From contig JACQFQ010000072.1 of assembly GCA_016199985.1 (NCBI GenBank), positions 1-64,000 on the forward strand: 64,000 nt of DNA, read 5' to 3'. Made by a program: the position numbers and the translations under genes. Below, piece by piece: positions 43,834 through 52,895 of this stretch. Each line of letters begins with the position of its first letter. Positions within the stretch are counted from its first letter, which is position 1. Under the pieces are notes generated by a model. That model was not told the DNA's origin, did not search any database, and saw nothing but the letters and a program-made list of their open reading frames with translations. The DNA comes from Verrucomicrobiota bacterium. GTDB lineage: Bacteria; Verrucomicrobiota; Verrucomicrobiia; Limisphaerales; UBA11320.

Positions 43834-46800
43834 GGCGCCCGCGACATCGCGATGCGCTGGCCGTGAACGCGCGTTGGCTTGTTTGTGTCGCGCTCATCGC
43901 TTTCGGCGGCGTTGTCCGTGGCGGCGACGCGCCCGTCGTATGGGAGGCCTTGGGAGCTAGCGCCCGCAGCGCTGCGCTTGCCCTTCCGACAGGCGGCAAG
44001 ACCGGGTTCACTCTGATTCCTTCCGCCTCCACGGGGATCACCTTCTCGAACTTTGTTCCTGTGGAGCGCTACACCACGAACCAGATCTACCTGAACGGAT
44101 CGGGCGTCGCCGCCGGCGATGTGGACCAGGATGGGTGGTGCGACGTGTTCTTCGCGGGCCTCGAGGGAAGAAGCCGGTTGTACCGCAACGAGGGCGCATG
44201 GCGGTTCACGGACATCACCGCGAGCGCGGGATTGACACACCTGCCGGCGGACGCGACGGGCGCGGCCCTTGTGGACATCAACGGCGACGGCGCGCTCGAT
44301 ATAGTCGTGAACTCTGTCGGGCAGGGGACCTTGTGCTTCACCAATAGCGGGCGCGGGCATTTCACCTTGTGGGCGTCCTTGAATCCGGCGCGTTCCGGCG
44401 CTTCGCTGGCGTTTGCGGATGTCGACGGCGATGGGAAACTGGATCTGTACATCTCGAATTACCGTCTCTCGTCGGTGAGGGACGACCCCGGCGCGCGATA
44501 CCGCGTCGGCCTCAAGGACGGACGTCAGCAGGTGCTCGAGTACAACGGACGCCCCACGTCAAATCCCGAGCTCGAAGGACGGTTCGTTCTGAGCGACACT
44601 GGAAAGATCATCGAAAAAGGCGAAGTGGACGCCCTCTATCTGAATCTCGGCGGAGGGGAGTTCAGGCTCGCTTCCTTCACCGATGGATCATTCCTGGATG
44701 AAGAGGGGCGATCTTTGGCGTCCGCGCCTCACGATTGGGGCCTTTCGGCGATGTTCCGCGACATCGATGGCGATGGGCTTCCCGATCTCTATGTGTGCAA
44801 TGATTTCGAGTCGCCCGATCGCGTTTGGATCAATCAGGGAGGAGGACGCTTTCGAGCTCTGCGGAAGTCGGCGCTGCGGCACCTGAGCCTTTTTTCAATG
44901 GGGATCGATTTCGCGGACATCAATCGCGACGGACGCGATGACTTCTTCGTCGTCGACATGATGGGGCGCACGCCGCTGAGCCGCCAGTTGCAGATTGGAG
45001 GGGTTCCTCCTTATGAAACGCCGATCGGCGGCGGTCTGGAGCGGCCGCAGTATTCGCAGAACACCTTATTCCTCAGCCAAACGGACGGCTCGTTTGTCGA
45101 TGTCGCGTTCCACGCGGGAGTGCAGGCTTCGGGGTGGTCCTGGACTCCGATCTTCCTGGATGTTGATCTGGACGGCTACGAGGATCTGCTGATCACCACC
45201 GGCCACCAGCGCGACGCGATGAACGCGGACGTCATCGAACGGAGCTCCGAAACCATCGGCTCGGGCAAAGCGACCTTTCGCGAGCTGCTGGAATTGAACA
45301 ATCGATTTGCGAGGCTCGATCCGCCGCATGTGACGTTCCGGAATCGAGGCGACGGCACGTTCGAGGAACGCGCGTCCCTCTGGGGTTTCGATACGCGGGC
45401 TGTGTCCCATGGCATGTGCCTGGCCGATCTCGACAACGATGGAGACATGGACCTTCTCGTCAACAACCTCAACGGGGAGGCGGGCGTGTATCGAAACACA
45501 GGGACTGGATCCCGTATCGCGGTGAGATTAAAGGGGCGGAGCGGAAACACACAGGGGATCGGGGCGCGGATCTGGGTCCGGGGCGGCGCCGTTCCGGAGC
45601 AGACCCAGGAGTTCATCGCGGGCGGTCGATACCTGTCTTCCGATCAAGCTCAGCGCGTGTTCGCCTCAGGGGCCTCGGGCCGCGACATGGAGATCGAAGT
45701 GCGATGGCGCGACGGCGCGCGTTCGAAAATCTCCGGCGTCCGCCCCGGACGTGTTTACGAGATCTCGGAGCCTCGCCCCTTATCGACGCCAGACGCCACG
45801 CGGCGACCTTCTCCGGCCGCCCAGCCGCTCTTCATGGATGTGAGCGAGCGGTTGGGGCACACGCACAAGGAGGAGTTCTACAACGATCTCGCGCGACAGC
45901 CGCTGCTTCCGTGGCGCCTCAGCCAACTCGGGCCGGGCGTCTGTTGGCATGACTTTGACGGCGACGGCTGGCTCGATCTCGCCATCGGAGGCGGGAGGTC
46001 CGGGGTCATCGCGCTCTTCCGGGGCGACGCGCGCGGCGGATTCACGTCCGTCACCAACGGCGCGTTCAGCCGCCCACTGGCGCGCGACGCCACCGGCTTG
46101 GCGGGCATCGGGTCGCTGCTCATCGCCGGCTCCGCCAACTACGAGGACGGGGCCACCAATGGCGGAGCGATCCGGGTTTATGACACGGCGAAGGGCACGA
46201 GCGGCGAAAGCGTGCTGGGTCCGCTGGCCAGCACGGGTCCGATTGCGCTGGCGGATATCGATGGCGACGGGGACCTGGATCTGTTCGTGGGGGGACGCGT
46301 CCTGGGCGGACATTTCCCGGAGCCGGTCGCGTCGCAGTGGCTGCGCAACGAGAATGGCCGGTTCTTGAAGGCTCAGCGCTTCGAAGGATTCGGCCTGGTG
46401 AGCGGCGTGGTTTTCAGCGACCTGGACGGCGACGGGCTCCCCGACCTCGTCGCGGTGTGCGAGTGGGGGCCGTTGCGTTTTCTCCACAATACAAAGGGGG
46501 AGCTGACGCCGTGGGATCCGCCGGTGATTCTGCCCCGGCGCATCGGAGACGCGAGGCGCCTTGCCACCTTTGGCGCGCTGAACGGATGGTGGCACGGCGT
46601 CGCGGCCGTGGACTTGGACGGGGATGGGAGAATGGATCTGGTGGCCTCCAACTGGGGCAGCAACGGAAGATATCAGGCGTCGCCCGATCAGCCTTGGATC
46701 CTCTATTTCGGGGACCTCTCAGGCGGAGCGTTCGTGGACCTGATCGAGGCTCGGCCCTTCGCGGGACGGGAACTGCCTGAGCGCTCATGGCGGTTGGTCC

Positions 46801-47582
46801 GCGCCGCCCTGCCTTTCCTCAACGAGCGAATTCCCAGTTACGAAGCTTACGGGACGATGAGCGCGCACGAGATCTATCAGCAACGGCTCGCCGCATGCCG
46901 CAAGATCGAGATCGTCCTGTCGGATTCCATGGCGTTCCTGAATCGCGGCGATCATTTCGAGGCGGTCGAGCTTCCGGCCGAGGCTCAGTGGACGCCGGGC
47001 TGGGGCGTGTCCGTTGCGGATGTGGACGGGGATGGCCTGGAGGATGTTTTTCTCAGCCAGAACTTTTTCCCCATGAACCCCGAGACCGCGCGGCAGGACG
47101 GGGGCAAGGGCCTTTGGCTGCGGGGCGATGGACACGGAGGACTGACCACGATGACCGCGCTTGAGTCCGGTGTTGCGATCGATGGAGATCAGCGAGGCTG
47201 CGCCGTCGGCGATTTCGACAATGATGGACGCGTGGATCTCGTGGTGGCGCAGAACGGAGGCCCCACCCGGCTGCTGAGAAACCAGGGCGCTCGGCCGGGT
47301 CTTCGCGTTCGCCTGCGTTACGGGCCGCAGAACACGACGGCGACCGGCGCCTGTTTGCGGCTGGTCTACGGGGCGGAGTCCAAGGGACCCGCGCGGGAAA
47401 TTCATTCCGGTTCAGGCTACTGGTCGCAGGACGCGGCGGTTCAGGTGATGGGGCGCGCCCGAACGCCGTCGGGCGTTTGGGTGCGGTGGCCTGGGGGCGA
47501 GGAGAACACCTATCCATTGACCGGGGAGCCGCAGGAGGTTGAAATCGACCGTTCGACCGGGAAGGTCATCGTGAAGCAATGA
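43830..47582 (+). CDS. FG-GAP/UnbV (CRTAC1-like) secreted protein, copy 2
   Basis: The ATG at 43830 overlaps the previous stop (ATGA), has GGAG upstream, and opens a signal peptide (WLVCVALIAFGGVVRG), so the longer in-frame extension to 43398 is dismissed. The 1250-residue product matches copy 1 along its length: opening GFTLIPSASTGITFSN, FG-GAP loops (DVDQDGWCDVFF, DINGDGALDIVV, DIDGDGLPDLYV), UnbV domain at about 560-647 (RIAVRLKGRSGNTQGIGAR), mid signature RQPLLPWRLSQLGPG, and closing segment HSGSGYWSQDAAVQV. One loop reads DQDGWCD instead of DGDG, a mild deviation. Its stop overlaps the ATG of copy 3 in the same way. Confidence 0.85.
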   Translation: MRRPRHRDALAVNARWLVCVALIAFGGVVRGGDAPVVWEALGASARSAALALPTGGKTGFTLIPSASTGITFSNFVPVERYTTNQIYLNGSGVAAGDVDQDGWCDVFFAGLEGRSRLYRNEGAWRFTDITASAGLTHLPADATGAALVDINGDGALDIVVNSVGQGTLCFTNSGRGHFTLWASLNPARSGASLAFADVDGDGKLDLYISNYRLSSVRDDPGARYRVGLKDGRQQVLEYNGRPTSNPELEGRFVLSDTGKIIEKGEVDALYLNLGGGEFRLASFTDGSFLDEEGRSLASAPHDWGLSAMFRDIDGDGLPDLYVCNDFESPDRVWINQGGGRFRALRKSALRHLSLFSMGIDFADINRDGRDDFFVVDMMGRTPLSRQLQIGGVPPYETPIGGGLERPQYSQNTLFLSQTDGSFVDVAFHAGVQASGWSWTPIFLDVDLDGYEDLLITTGHQRDAMNADVIERSSETIGSGKATFRELLELNNRFARLDPPHVTFRNRGDGTFEERASLWGFDTRAVSHGMCLADLDNDGDMDLLVNNLNGEAGVYRNTGTGSRIAVRLKGRSGNTQGIGARIWVRGGAVPEQTQEFIAGGRYLSSDQAQRVFASGASGRDMEIEVRWRDGARSKISGVRPGRVYEISEPRPLSTPDATRRPSPAAQPLFMDVSERLGHTHKEEFYNDLARQPLLPWRLSQLGPGVCWHDFDGDGWLDLAIGGGRSGVIALFRGDARGGFTSVTNGAFSRPLARDATGLAGIGSLLIAGSANYEDGATNGGAIRVYDTAKGTSGESVLGPLASTGPIALADIDGDGDLDLFVGGRVLGGHFPEPVASQWLRNENGRFLKAQRFEGFGLVSGVVFSDLDGDGLPDLVAVCEWGPLRFLHNTKGELTPWDPPVILPRRIGDARRLATFGALNGWWHGVAAVDLDGDGRMDLVASNWGSNGRYQASPDQPWILYFGDLSGGAFVDLIEARPFAGRELPERSWRLVRAALPFLNERIPSYEAYGTMSAHEIYQQRLAACRKIEIVLSDSMAFLNRGDHFEAVELPAEAQWTPGWGVSVADVDGDGLEDVFLSQNFFPMNPETARQDGGKGLWLRGDGHGGLTTMTALESGVAIDGDQRGCAVGDFDNDGRVDLVVAQNGGPTRLLRNQGARPGLRVRLRYGPQNTTATGACLRLVYGAESKGPAREIHSGSGYWSQDAAVQVMGRARTPSGVWVRWPGGEENTYPLTGEPQEVEIDRSTGKVIVKQ

Positions 47583-50500
47583 AACATTGGATCTGGATTC
47601 TCGTCGTCGTGGCCTGCCGCGTTTCCGCGGCGGAGTGGCAGACCGTTCCCGGGGGCCGCTGGAGGGCCTTGGCTCCGATCGCCGGCGACGCGGGCTTCAC
47701 CTTGCTCCCCTCGTCCGCCACAGGGATCACGTTTACGAACGTTCTGGACGACCGCGTGTCGGTCACGAACCGGAATCTGCTCAGCGGCTCGGGCGTGGCC
47801 CTCGGGGATGTGGATGGAGATGGACTTTGCGACGTCTACTTTTGCTCCAGCCAGGCCGGAAATCGTTTGTATCGCAACAAGGGCGGTCTGCGATTCGAGG
47901 ACATCACAGCCTCGGCGGGCGTCGAATGCGCCGGCCAGTTTTCAACGGGCGCGACGCTTGCCGACATTGACGGCGACGGCGATCTCGACCTGTTGGTGAA
48001 TTCGATGGGCAACGGCACGCGCCTCTTCCTGAATGACGGACATGGACGATTCACTGAGTCCACCGACGCCGCTGGCCTCCGCTCGCGAACGGGCAGCACC
48101 TCGTTTGCCCTCGCGGATATCGACGGGGACGGCGATCTCGATCTCTACGTTTGCAATTTCCGTCCGACGAGCATCATCGATCGTCCGGGCACCCAGTTCA
48201 GAATCCAGCCGACGGATCGCGGGCCGGTCGTCGCGTTCGTGAACGGGCGGCCCACCACCGAGCCCGATCTTGCCGATCGATTCATCGTGAGTCCCTCGGG
48301 CGATGTGCTGGAGCTGGGCGAGGCGGACGTGCTCTACCGCAACGAGGGCGGAGGGCGTTTCAAGGCCGTCTCCTTCACGGACGGATCCTTCCTGGACGAG
48401 CAGGGGAATCCGCTCTCGGAAGCACCGCACGACTGGGGCTTGGCGGCTCAGTTCCACGACATCAACGGCGATGGATTGCCTGACCTGTATGTGTGCAACG
48501 ATCTTTTCACGCCGGATCGTGTCTGGATCAATCAGGGCGGCGGCAAGTTCCGCGCCCTGTCCGCGCTGGCGCTGCGGAACAACTCCACGTTCTCAATGGG
48601 CGTGGACTTCGGGGACCTCAATCGCGATGGCTTCGTTGACTTCTTCACGGTCGACATGCTGAGCCGCGATCACACGAGGCGAATGACGCAGGTTTCGGGC
48701 GGCATGCGCGTGAGCCCGCCGCCGGGGTTGATCGACTATCGCGCCCAGCTGCCTCGCAACGCTCTTCAGCTGAATCGCGGCGATGGGACGTTCGCGGAGA
48801 TCGCGTTCTTTTCCGGCGTGCACGCCTCGGAGTGGTCCTGGGGACCGATGTTTCTCGACGTGGACCTGGACGGTTACGAGGACATCCTTGTCGCCAATGG
48901 ACAGCTGCGGGATTTTCAAAACGGGGATCTCGCCATGGCGTTGGAGGGGCTCAAGACGGGCGCCGCGTTCTCGTACGACCAGGTTCTGGAGCTGATGAAG
49001 CGCTTTCCCGGCCTCTATACGCCGAATGTCGCGTTCAGAAACCGCGGCGACGCCACCTTTGACGAGGTGGGATCCCAGTGGGGATTCGCGCTTCCCGTGA
49101 TCTCCCAGGGGATGGCCATGGCGGACTTGGACAATGACGGCGACATGGATGTCGTGGTGAACAACCTGAATCAGGAGGCCGGGATTCTGCGCAACAACGG
49201 CGGCAAGCCTCGCGTGGCGGTGCGGCTCAATGGCGAGGGCGCGAATCCATCCGGCATCGGAGCGTTCATCCGGCTGAGCGGAGGCGCTGTTCCTGAGCAA
49301 TCGCAGGAGATGATTTGCGGCGGACGCTATCTTTCGGGCGACCAGGCGCTCCGCGTTTTCGCGGCGGGATCCGTCGATCGCGAGATGGTCCTCGAGGCGC
49401 GCTGGCGAAGCGGCAAGGTCAGCCGGATCGCGGGCGTCCGGGGCAATCGCCTCTACGAGCTGGACGAATCCGAAGCGACCTCATCCCCGCGTCCCGCCCC
49501 GGCCGTGGTCAAGCCGCTCTTTTCAGACGCCTCCTCGTCGCTGAATCACTCCCATCACGAGGAGCCCTTCGATGATTTCGCGAGACAGCCGCTGCTGCCG
49601 CGGAAGCTCAGCCAACTCGGCCCCGGCGTTGCGTGGTGCGATTTGGATGGAGACGGCTGGGAGGATCTGGTGATTGGCGCGGCGCGAGGGCGGGCGCCAG
49701 CGGCGTTTCTGAATCAGAAGGGCAGGGGCTTCATCGCCTGGACCAACGCGCCGTTCCATCGGCCGGTCGGACGCGACCAGACCGGGCTCGCGTTCCTCAA
49801 CGGCGTGTTGTTGTCCGGCGCCTCCAACTGGGAGGACGGGAAAACAAACGGCGGCGCGCTGCGACTCTACGACGCGAAGCACAAGGTAAGCGGCGAGGTC
49901 GTCACCGGCGTGGAGGCGAGCACCGGGCCGATCTGCCTGGCTGACGTCGATGGCGACGGCGATCTCGACCTGTTCGTTGGCGGACGCGCGATCGCCGGGC
50001 GGTATCCGGAAGCCGCGTCTTCCAAGATCATGAAAAACGAGAGCGGCCGCTTTGTTCTCAGCCAGAAGCTTGAAAAGCTGGGATTGGTCACCGGCGCCGT
50101 GTTCAGCGATATGGACGGCGATGGCGACCCCGACCTTGTGGTGGTTTGCGAGTGGGGCCCGGTGCGGGTGTTCTTGAACGACCAGGGGCGTTTCACCGAG
50201 CAGGAGTTGGGGTTGCGCAACACGGAAGGGTGGTGGAATAGCGTGACCACCGCGGACGTCGACGGGGATGGACGACTCGACATCATCGCGGGAAACTGGG
50301 GTTCCAATCATCCCTACAGCGCGAGCGTCGAGCGCCCGCGCCGGATCTACTTCGGCGATCTCCGAGGCTCAGGCGGCGTGGATATCGTCGAGACCTTTTT
50401 CGAGCCGCATCTGTCCATTCAGGCGCCTGAGCGGAACCTTCTTGTCGTTGGCCAGTCGTTGCCTTTTCTGCGCGAGGTCGTGGGCGGGTTCGAGGCGTAT

Positions 50501-51223
50501 GGCAGGGCTTCGGTCGAGACTCTGTATGGCGAGCGGCTCAAGGATATGGGGCAGTGGAAGGTCACGATGATGGAGTCGACGGTGTTCCTGAACCGCGGCC
50601 GGAGTTTTGAGGCGCGCCCTCTGCCTCGCGAGGTCCAGTGGAGCCCCGTGTTTGGACTTGCGGCGGCGGACTTGAACGGCGACGGACACGAGGATCTTTT
50701 GATCGCGCAGAACTTCTTCGAGGTTCCCGGAGATGGGTGGAGGCAGGACGCGGGGCGGGGCCTGGCTCTGTTAGGAGACGGCGAGGGACATTTCCGGGCG
50801 CTGAAGGAAAGCGGTCTCGCTGTGTATGGGGAAGGCCGCGGCCTGGCCGTGGCGGACTATGACGGCGACGGGCGCTGGGACGCCGTCATCGCGCAGAACA
50901 GCGCGGCCACGCTGCTCTACCATAACGAAACCGCGGAGCCCGGAATCCGGATGCGGCTGGTCGGGTCGGACGGCAATGAGTCGGCGATCGGGGCGGTCTT
51001 CAGGGCGGAGCGAGGCGGCAAGTGGGGAGCGGCGCGGGAGCTCAAATCGGGCTCGGGTTACTGGTCGCAGGACAGCGCGGTGCAGATCATCGCCGCCAGC
51101 CCTGCGCCGACGCGCGTCATGGTGCGGTGGCCGGGAACGACGCAGTGGCGCACCAATGCCGTCCCGGCAGGCGCGAAGGAATTCACTCTCGGGGCCGCGG
51201 GGCAAGCCACGGTCGTCCGTTAG
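47579..51223 (+). CDS. FG-GAP/UnbV (CRTAC1-like) secreted protein, copy 3
   Basis: The ATG at 47579 overlaps the stop of copy 2. The 1214-residue product starts MKHWIWILVVVACRVSA, a short clean signal peptide. It carries the shared layout: GFTLLPSSATGITFTN, FG-GAP loops (DVDGDGLCDVYF, DIDGDGDLDLLV, DINGDGLPDLYV), UnbV domain at about 543-631 (PRVAVRLNGEGANPSGIGA), mid signature RQPLLPRKLSQLGPG and end segment KSGSGYWSQDSAVQI. It is the last plus-strand gene of the 39-kb series and converges on der with 14 bp between stops. No T-rich terminator is visible there. Confidence 0.85.
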   Translation: MKHWIWILVVVACRVSAAEWQTVPGGRWRALAPIAGDAGFTLLPSSATGITFTNVLDDRVSVTNRNLLSGSGVALGDVDGDGLCDVYFCSSQAGNRLYRNKGGLRFEDITASAGVECAGQFSTGATLADIDGDGDLDLLVNSMGNGTRLFLNDGHGRFTESTDAAGLRSRTGSTSFALADIDGDGDLDLYVCNFRPTSIIDRPGTQFRIQPTDRGPVVAFVNGRPTTEPDLADRFIVSPSGDVLELGEADVLYRNEGGGRFKAVSFTDGSFLDEQGNPLSEAPHDWGLAAQFHDINGDGLPDLYVCNDLFTPDRVWINQGGGKFRALSALALRNNSTFSMGVDFGDLNRDGFVDFFTVDMLSRDHTRRMTQVSGGMRVSPPPGLIDYRAQLPRNALQLNRGDGTFAEIAFFSGVHASEWSWGPMFLDVDLDGYEDILVANGQLRDFQNGDLAMALEGLKTGAAFSYDQVLELMKRFPGLYTPNVAFRNRGDATFDEVGSQWGFALPVISQGMAMADLDNDGDMDVVVNNLNQEAGILRNNGGKPRVAVRLNGEGANPSGIGAFIRLSGGAVPEQSQEMICGGRYLSGDQALRVFAAGSVDREMVLEARWRSGKVSRIAGVRGNRLYELDESEATSSPRPAPAVVKPLFSDASSSLNHSHHEEPFDDFARQPLLPRKLSQLGPGVAWCDLDGDGWEDLVIGAARGRAPAAFLNQKGRGFIAWTNAPFHRPVGRDQTGLAFLNGVLLSGASNWEDGKTNGGALRLYDAKHKVSGEVVTGVEASTGPICLADVDGDGDLDLFVGGRAIAGRYPEAASSKIMKNESGRFVLSQKLEKLGLVTGAVFSDMDGDGDPDLVVVCEWGPVRVFLNDQGRFTEQELGLRNTEGWWNSVTTADVDGDGRLDIIAGNWGSNHPYSASVERPRRIYFGDLRGSGGVDIVETFFEPHLSIQAPERNLLVVGQSLPFLREVVGGFEAYGRASVETLYGERLKDMGQWKVTMMESTVFLNRGRSFEARPLPREVQWSPVFGLAAADLNGDGHEDLLIAQNFFEVPGDGWRQDAGRGLALLGDGEGHFRALKESGLAVYGEGRGLAVADYDGDGRWDAVIAQNSAATLLYHNETAEPGIRMRLVGSDGNESAIGAVFRAERGGKWGAARELKSGSGYWSQDSAVQIIAASPAPTRVMVRWPGTTQWRTNAVPAGAKEFTLGAAGQATVVR

Positions 51224-51237
51224 CGAGGCGCCAAGGC

Positions 51238-52803
51238 TCAGCGCCGGCCGGACTTTGCGCGGGACGCGGGCTTCGGACCGAACTTGGAGGCGGGCGGGCC
51301 GGGGCGGCGCTCGCGGACATTGCGGTCCCTGGCGTGGCGCGGTGTCGGGCGCTTCGGGGCGCGCGAACGCACGGAGTCGACGGTCTTGGGACGGGGCTTA
51401 GGGACCAGCGCGATCGGGCAGCCCTCGTATCCAAACGCCCGACGCATCTGGTCGCACAGATACTTCCGATACGCGGGCGAGAAACTTTCCTTGCGGTTCA
51501 CGAAGAGCAGAAAAGTCGGCGGCTTGGTTCTCACCTGGGTGGCATAGAAGAATTTCAGGAAGTGCCCGTCGCCGCTCACCGGCTGCCGTCGCTCGATCGC
51601 GTCATGCAGCGTGCGATTCAGAATCGCCGTCGGCACCGTTTGCTTCAGCTGGGCCGCGACGTAGCGCACCGCCTCCAGCAACCGGTCGAGATTGAAGCCG
51701 GTGCGCGCCGACGTGAAGATCACGGGAGCGTAGTCGAGAAAGAAAAGCTTCTCCTGAACCCAGGTCCCGAACTCGGCCAGCATGGTCAACGGCGCGCCCG
51801 CCGTGCGCTCTCGTCGGTCCTTCTTCACCCGACGGTCCACCTCTTCTTCGCGGGCCTTGCGCACCACGTCGTTCATCAGGTCCCACTTGTTGATGATGAC
51901 GATGCAGGCCTTCGACGATTCGACAATCTTGTCGGCGATCTTCTTGTCCTGCTCCAGGATTCCGGACTCCGCGTCGAGCACGAGGACGGAGATGTCGGAG
52001 CGCTCGATGGAATCCTCGCTCCGCTTGACGCTGAAGAACTCCACCGTGTTGTCCACGCGTCGGTTCTTCCGCATGCCGGCGGTGTCGATGAGGATGTAGC
52101 CCTGACGAACGCCCTCGGTGTCGACTTCGAAGGGGACGTCCACCGCGTCGCGCGTCGTGCCGGGGATGGGGCTGACGATGACGCGCTCCGACCGGGTGAG
52201 CGCGTTGATGATGGAGGACTTGCCGACGTTGGGGCGTCCGACGATCGCCAGCTTCAACGGAGGCTCGCCCTCGGGCTTGGCCTCTTCGGGGATGAACGGC
52301 GGCATGAGCTTGAAGGCCGCCTCCATGACCGAGTCGATCCCGCGTCCGTGGATCGCGCTCACCGGGAACACGAGATCGAAGCCCAGCGCGGAGAACTCGG
52401 CGGCCGCCGGCTCTACGCCGGCGTGGTCGCTCTTGTTCGCGAGGACAATGACGGGCTTGCCGCTCCGGCGCAGACGCGAGGCCACTTCGCCGTCCAGGGG
52501 CGCGACGCCTTCCTGGACATTGACCACCATGAGAATCACGTCGGCCGCGCCCATGGCGATTTCGACCTGCTCCACCGCCGCCTTCACGATGACATCCTCG
52601 GAGGATTCGCGTCGCAGCAGTCCGATGCCGCCGGTGTCGATCAGGGTGAACGGCCGGCCTCGATACTCGACCTCCGCGGTGACGCGGTCGCGCGTCACCC
52701 CAGGCTGATCGTGAACAATGGCGATGCGGCGTCCCGCGATTCGATTGAAGAGGGCGGACTTCCCGACGTTCGGACGACCGACGATGGCAATAATACCCGA
52801 CAT
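51238..52803 (-). CDS. der: Ribosome assembly GTPase Der (EngA)
   Basis: Der is a double-GTPase needed for 50S ribosome maturation. From the ATG at 52803 (MSGIIAIVGRPNVGKS) the product has 521 residues. The first G domain shows GRPNVGKSALFNR, DTGG and NKSD; the second shows GRPNVGKSSIINAL, DTAG and NKWD; a C-terminal KH-like domain follows. The last 50 or so residues are an Arg/Lys/Pro-rich tail (RSRAPKRPTPRHARDRNVRE) beyond the usual end of about 440-490 residues, possibly for RNA contact. The frame is open a little further upstream (ATGs at 52833 and 52857) but none has a clear binding site, and the chosen start matches the family. Divergent from the M28 gene across 92 bp. Confidence 0.95.
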   Translation of the reverse strand: MSGIIAIVGRPNVGKSALFNRIAGRRIAIVHDQPGVTRDRVTAEVEYRGRPFTLIDTGGIGLLRRESSEDVIVKAAVEQVEIAMGAADVILMVVNVQEGVAPLDGEVASRLRRSGKPVIVLANKSDHAGVEPAAAEFSALGFDLVFPVSAIHGRGIDSVMEAAFKLMPPFIPEEAKPEGEPPLKLAIVGRPNVGKSSIINALTRSERVIVSPIPGTTRDAVDVPFEVDTEGVRQGYILIDTAGMRKNRRVDNTVEFFSVKRSEDSIERSDISVLVLDAESGILEQDKKIADKIVESSKACIVIINKWDLMNDVVRKAREEEVDRRVKKDRRERTAGAPLTMLAEFGTWVQEKLFFLDYAPVIFTSARTGFNLDRLLEAVRYVAAQLKQTVPTAILNRTLHDAIERRQPVSGDGHFLKFFYATQVRTKPPTFLLFVNRKESFSPAYRKYLCDQMRRAFGYEGCPIALVPKPRPKTVDSVRSRAPKRPTPRHARDRNVRERRPGPPASKFGPKPASRAKSGRR

Positions 52804-52895
52804 GGGCCCAGCATGGGGAACTTGCGCAGGCATGGAAAAGGAAATTATGAGGCGCATTGTCAGTCCCCGTCGTCTTGGGTAAGAGTTGCGGCCGC

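Noticed and set aside
51224..51245. GGCGC/GCGCC hairpin as a terminator between FG-GAP copy 3 and der
   Set aside because: The stem is only 5 bp, the loop is long, there is no T-tract and it overlaps the der stop.
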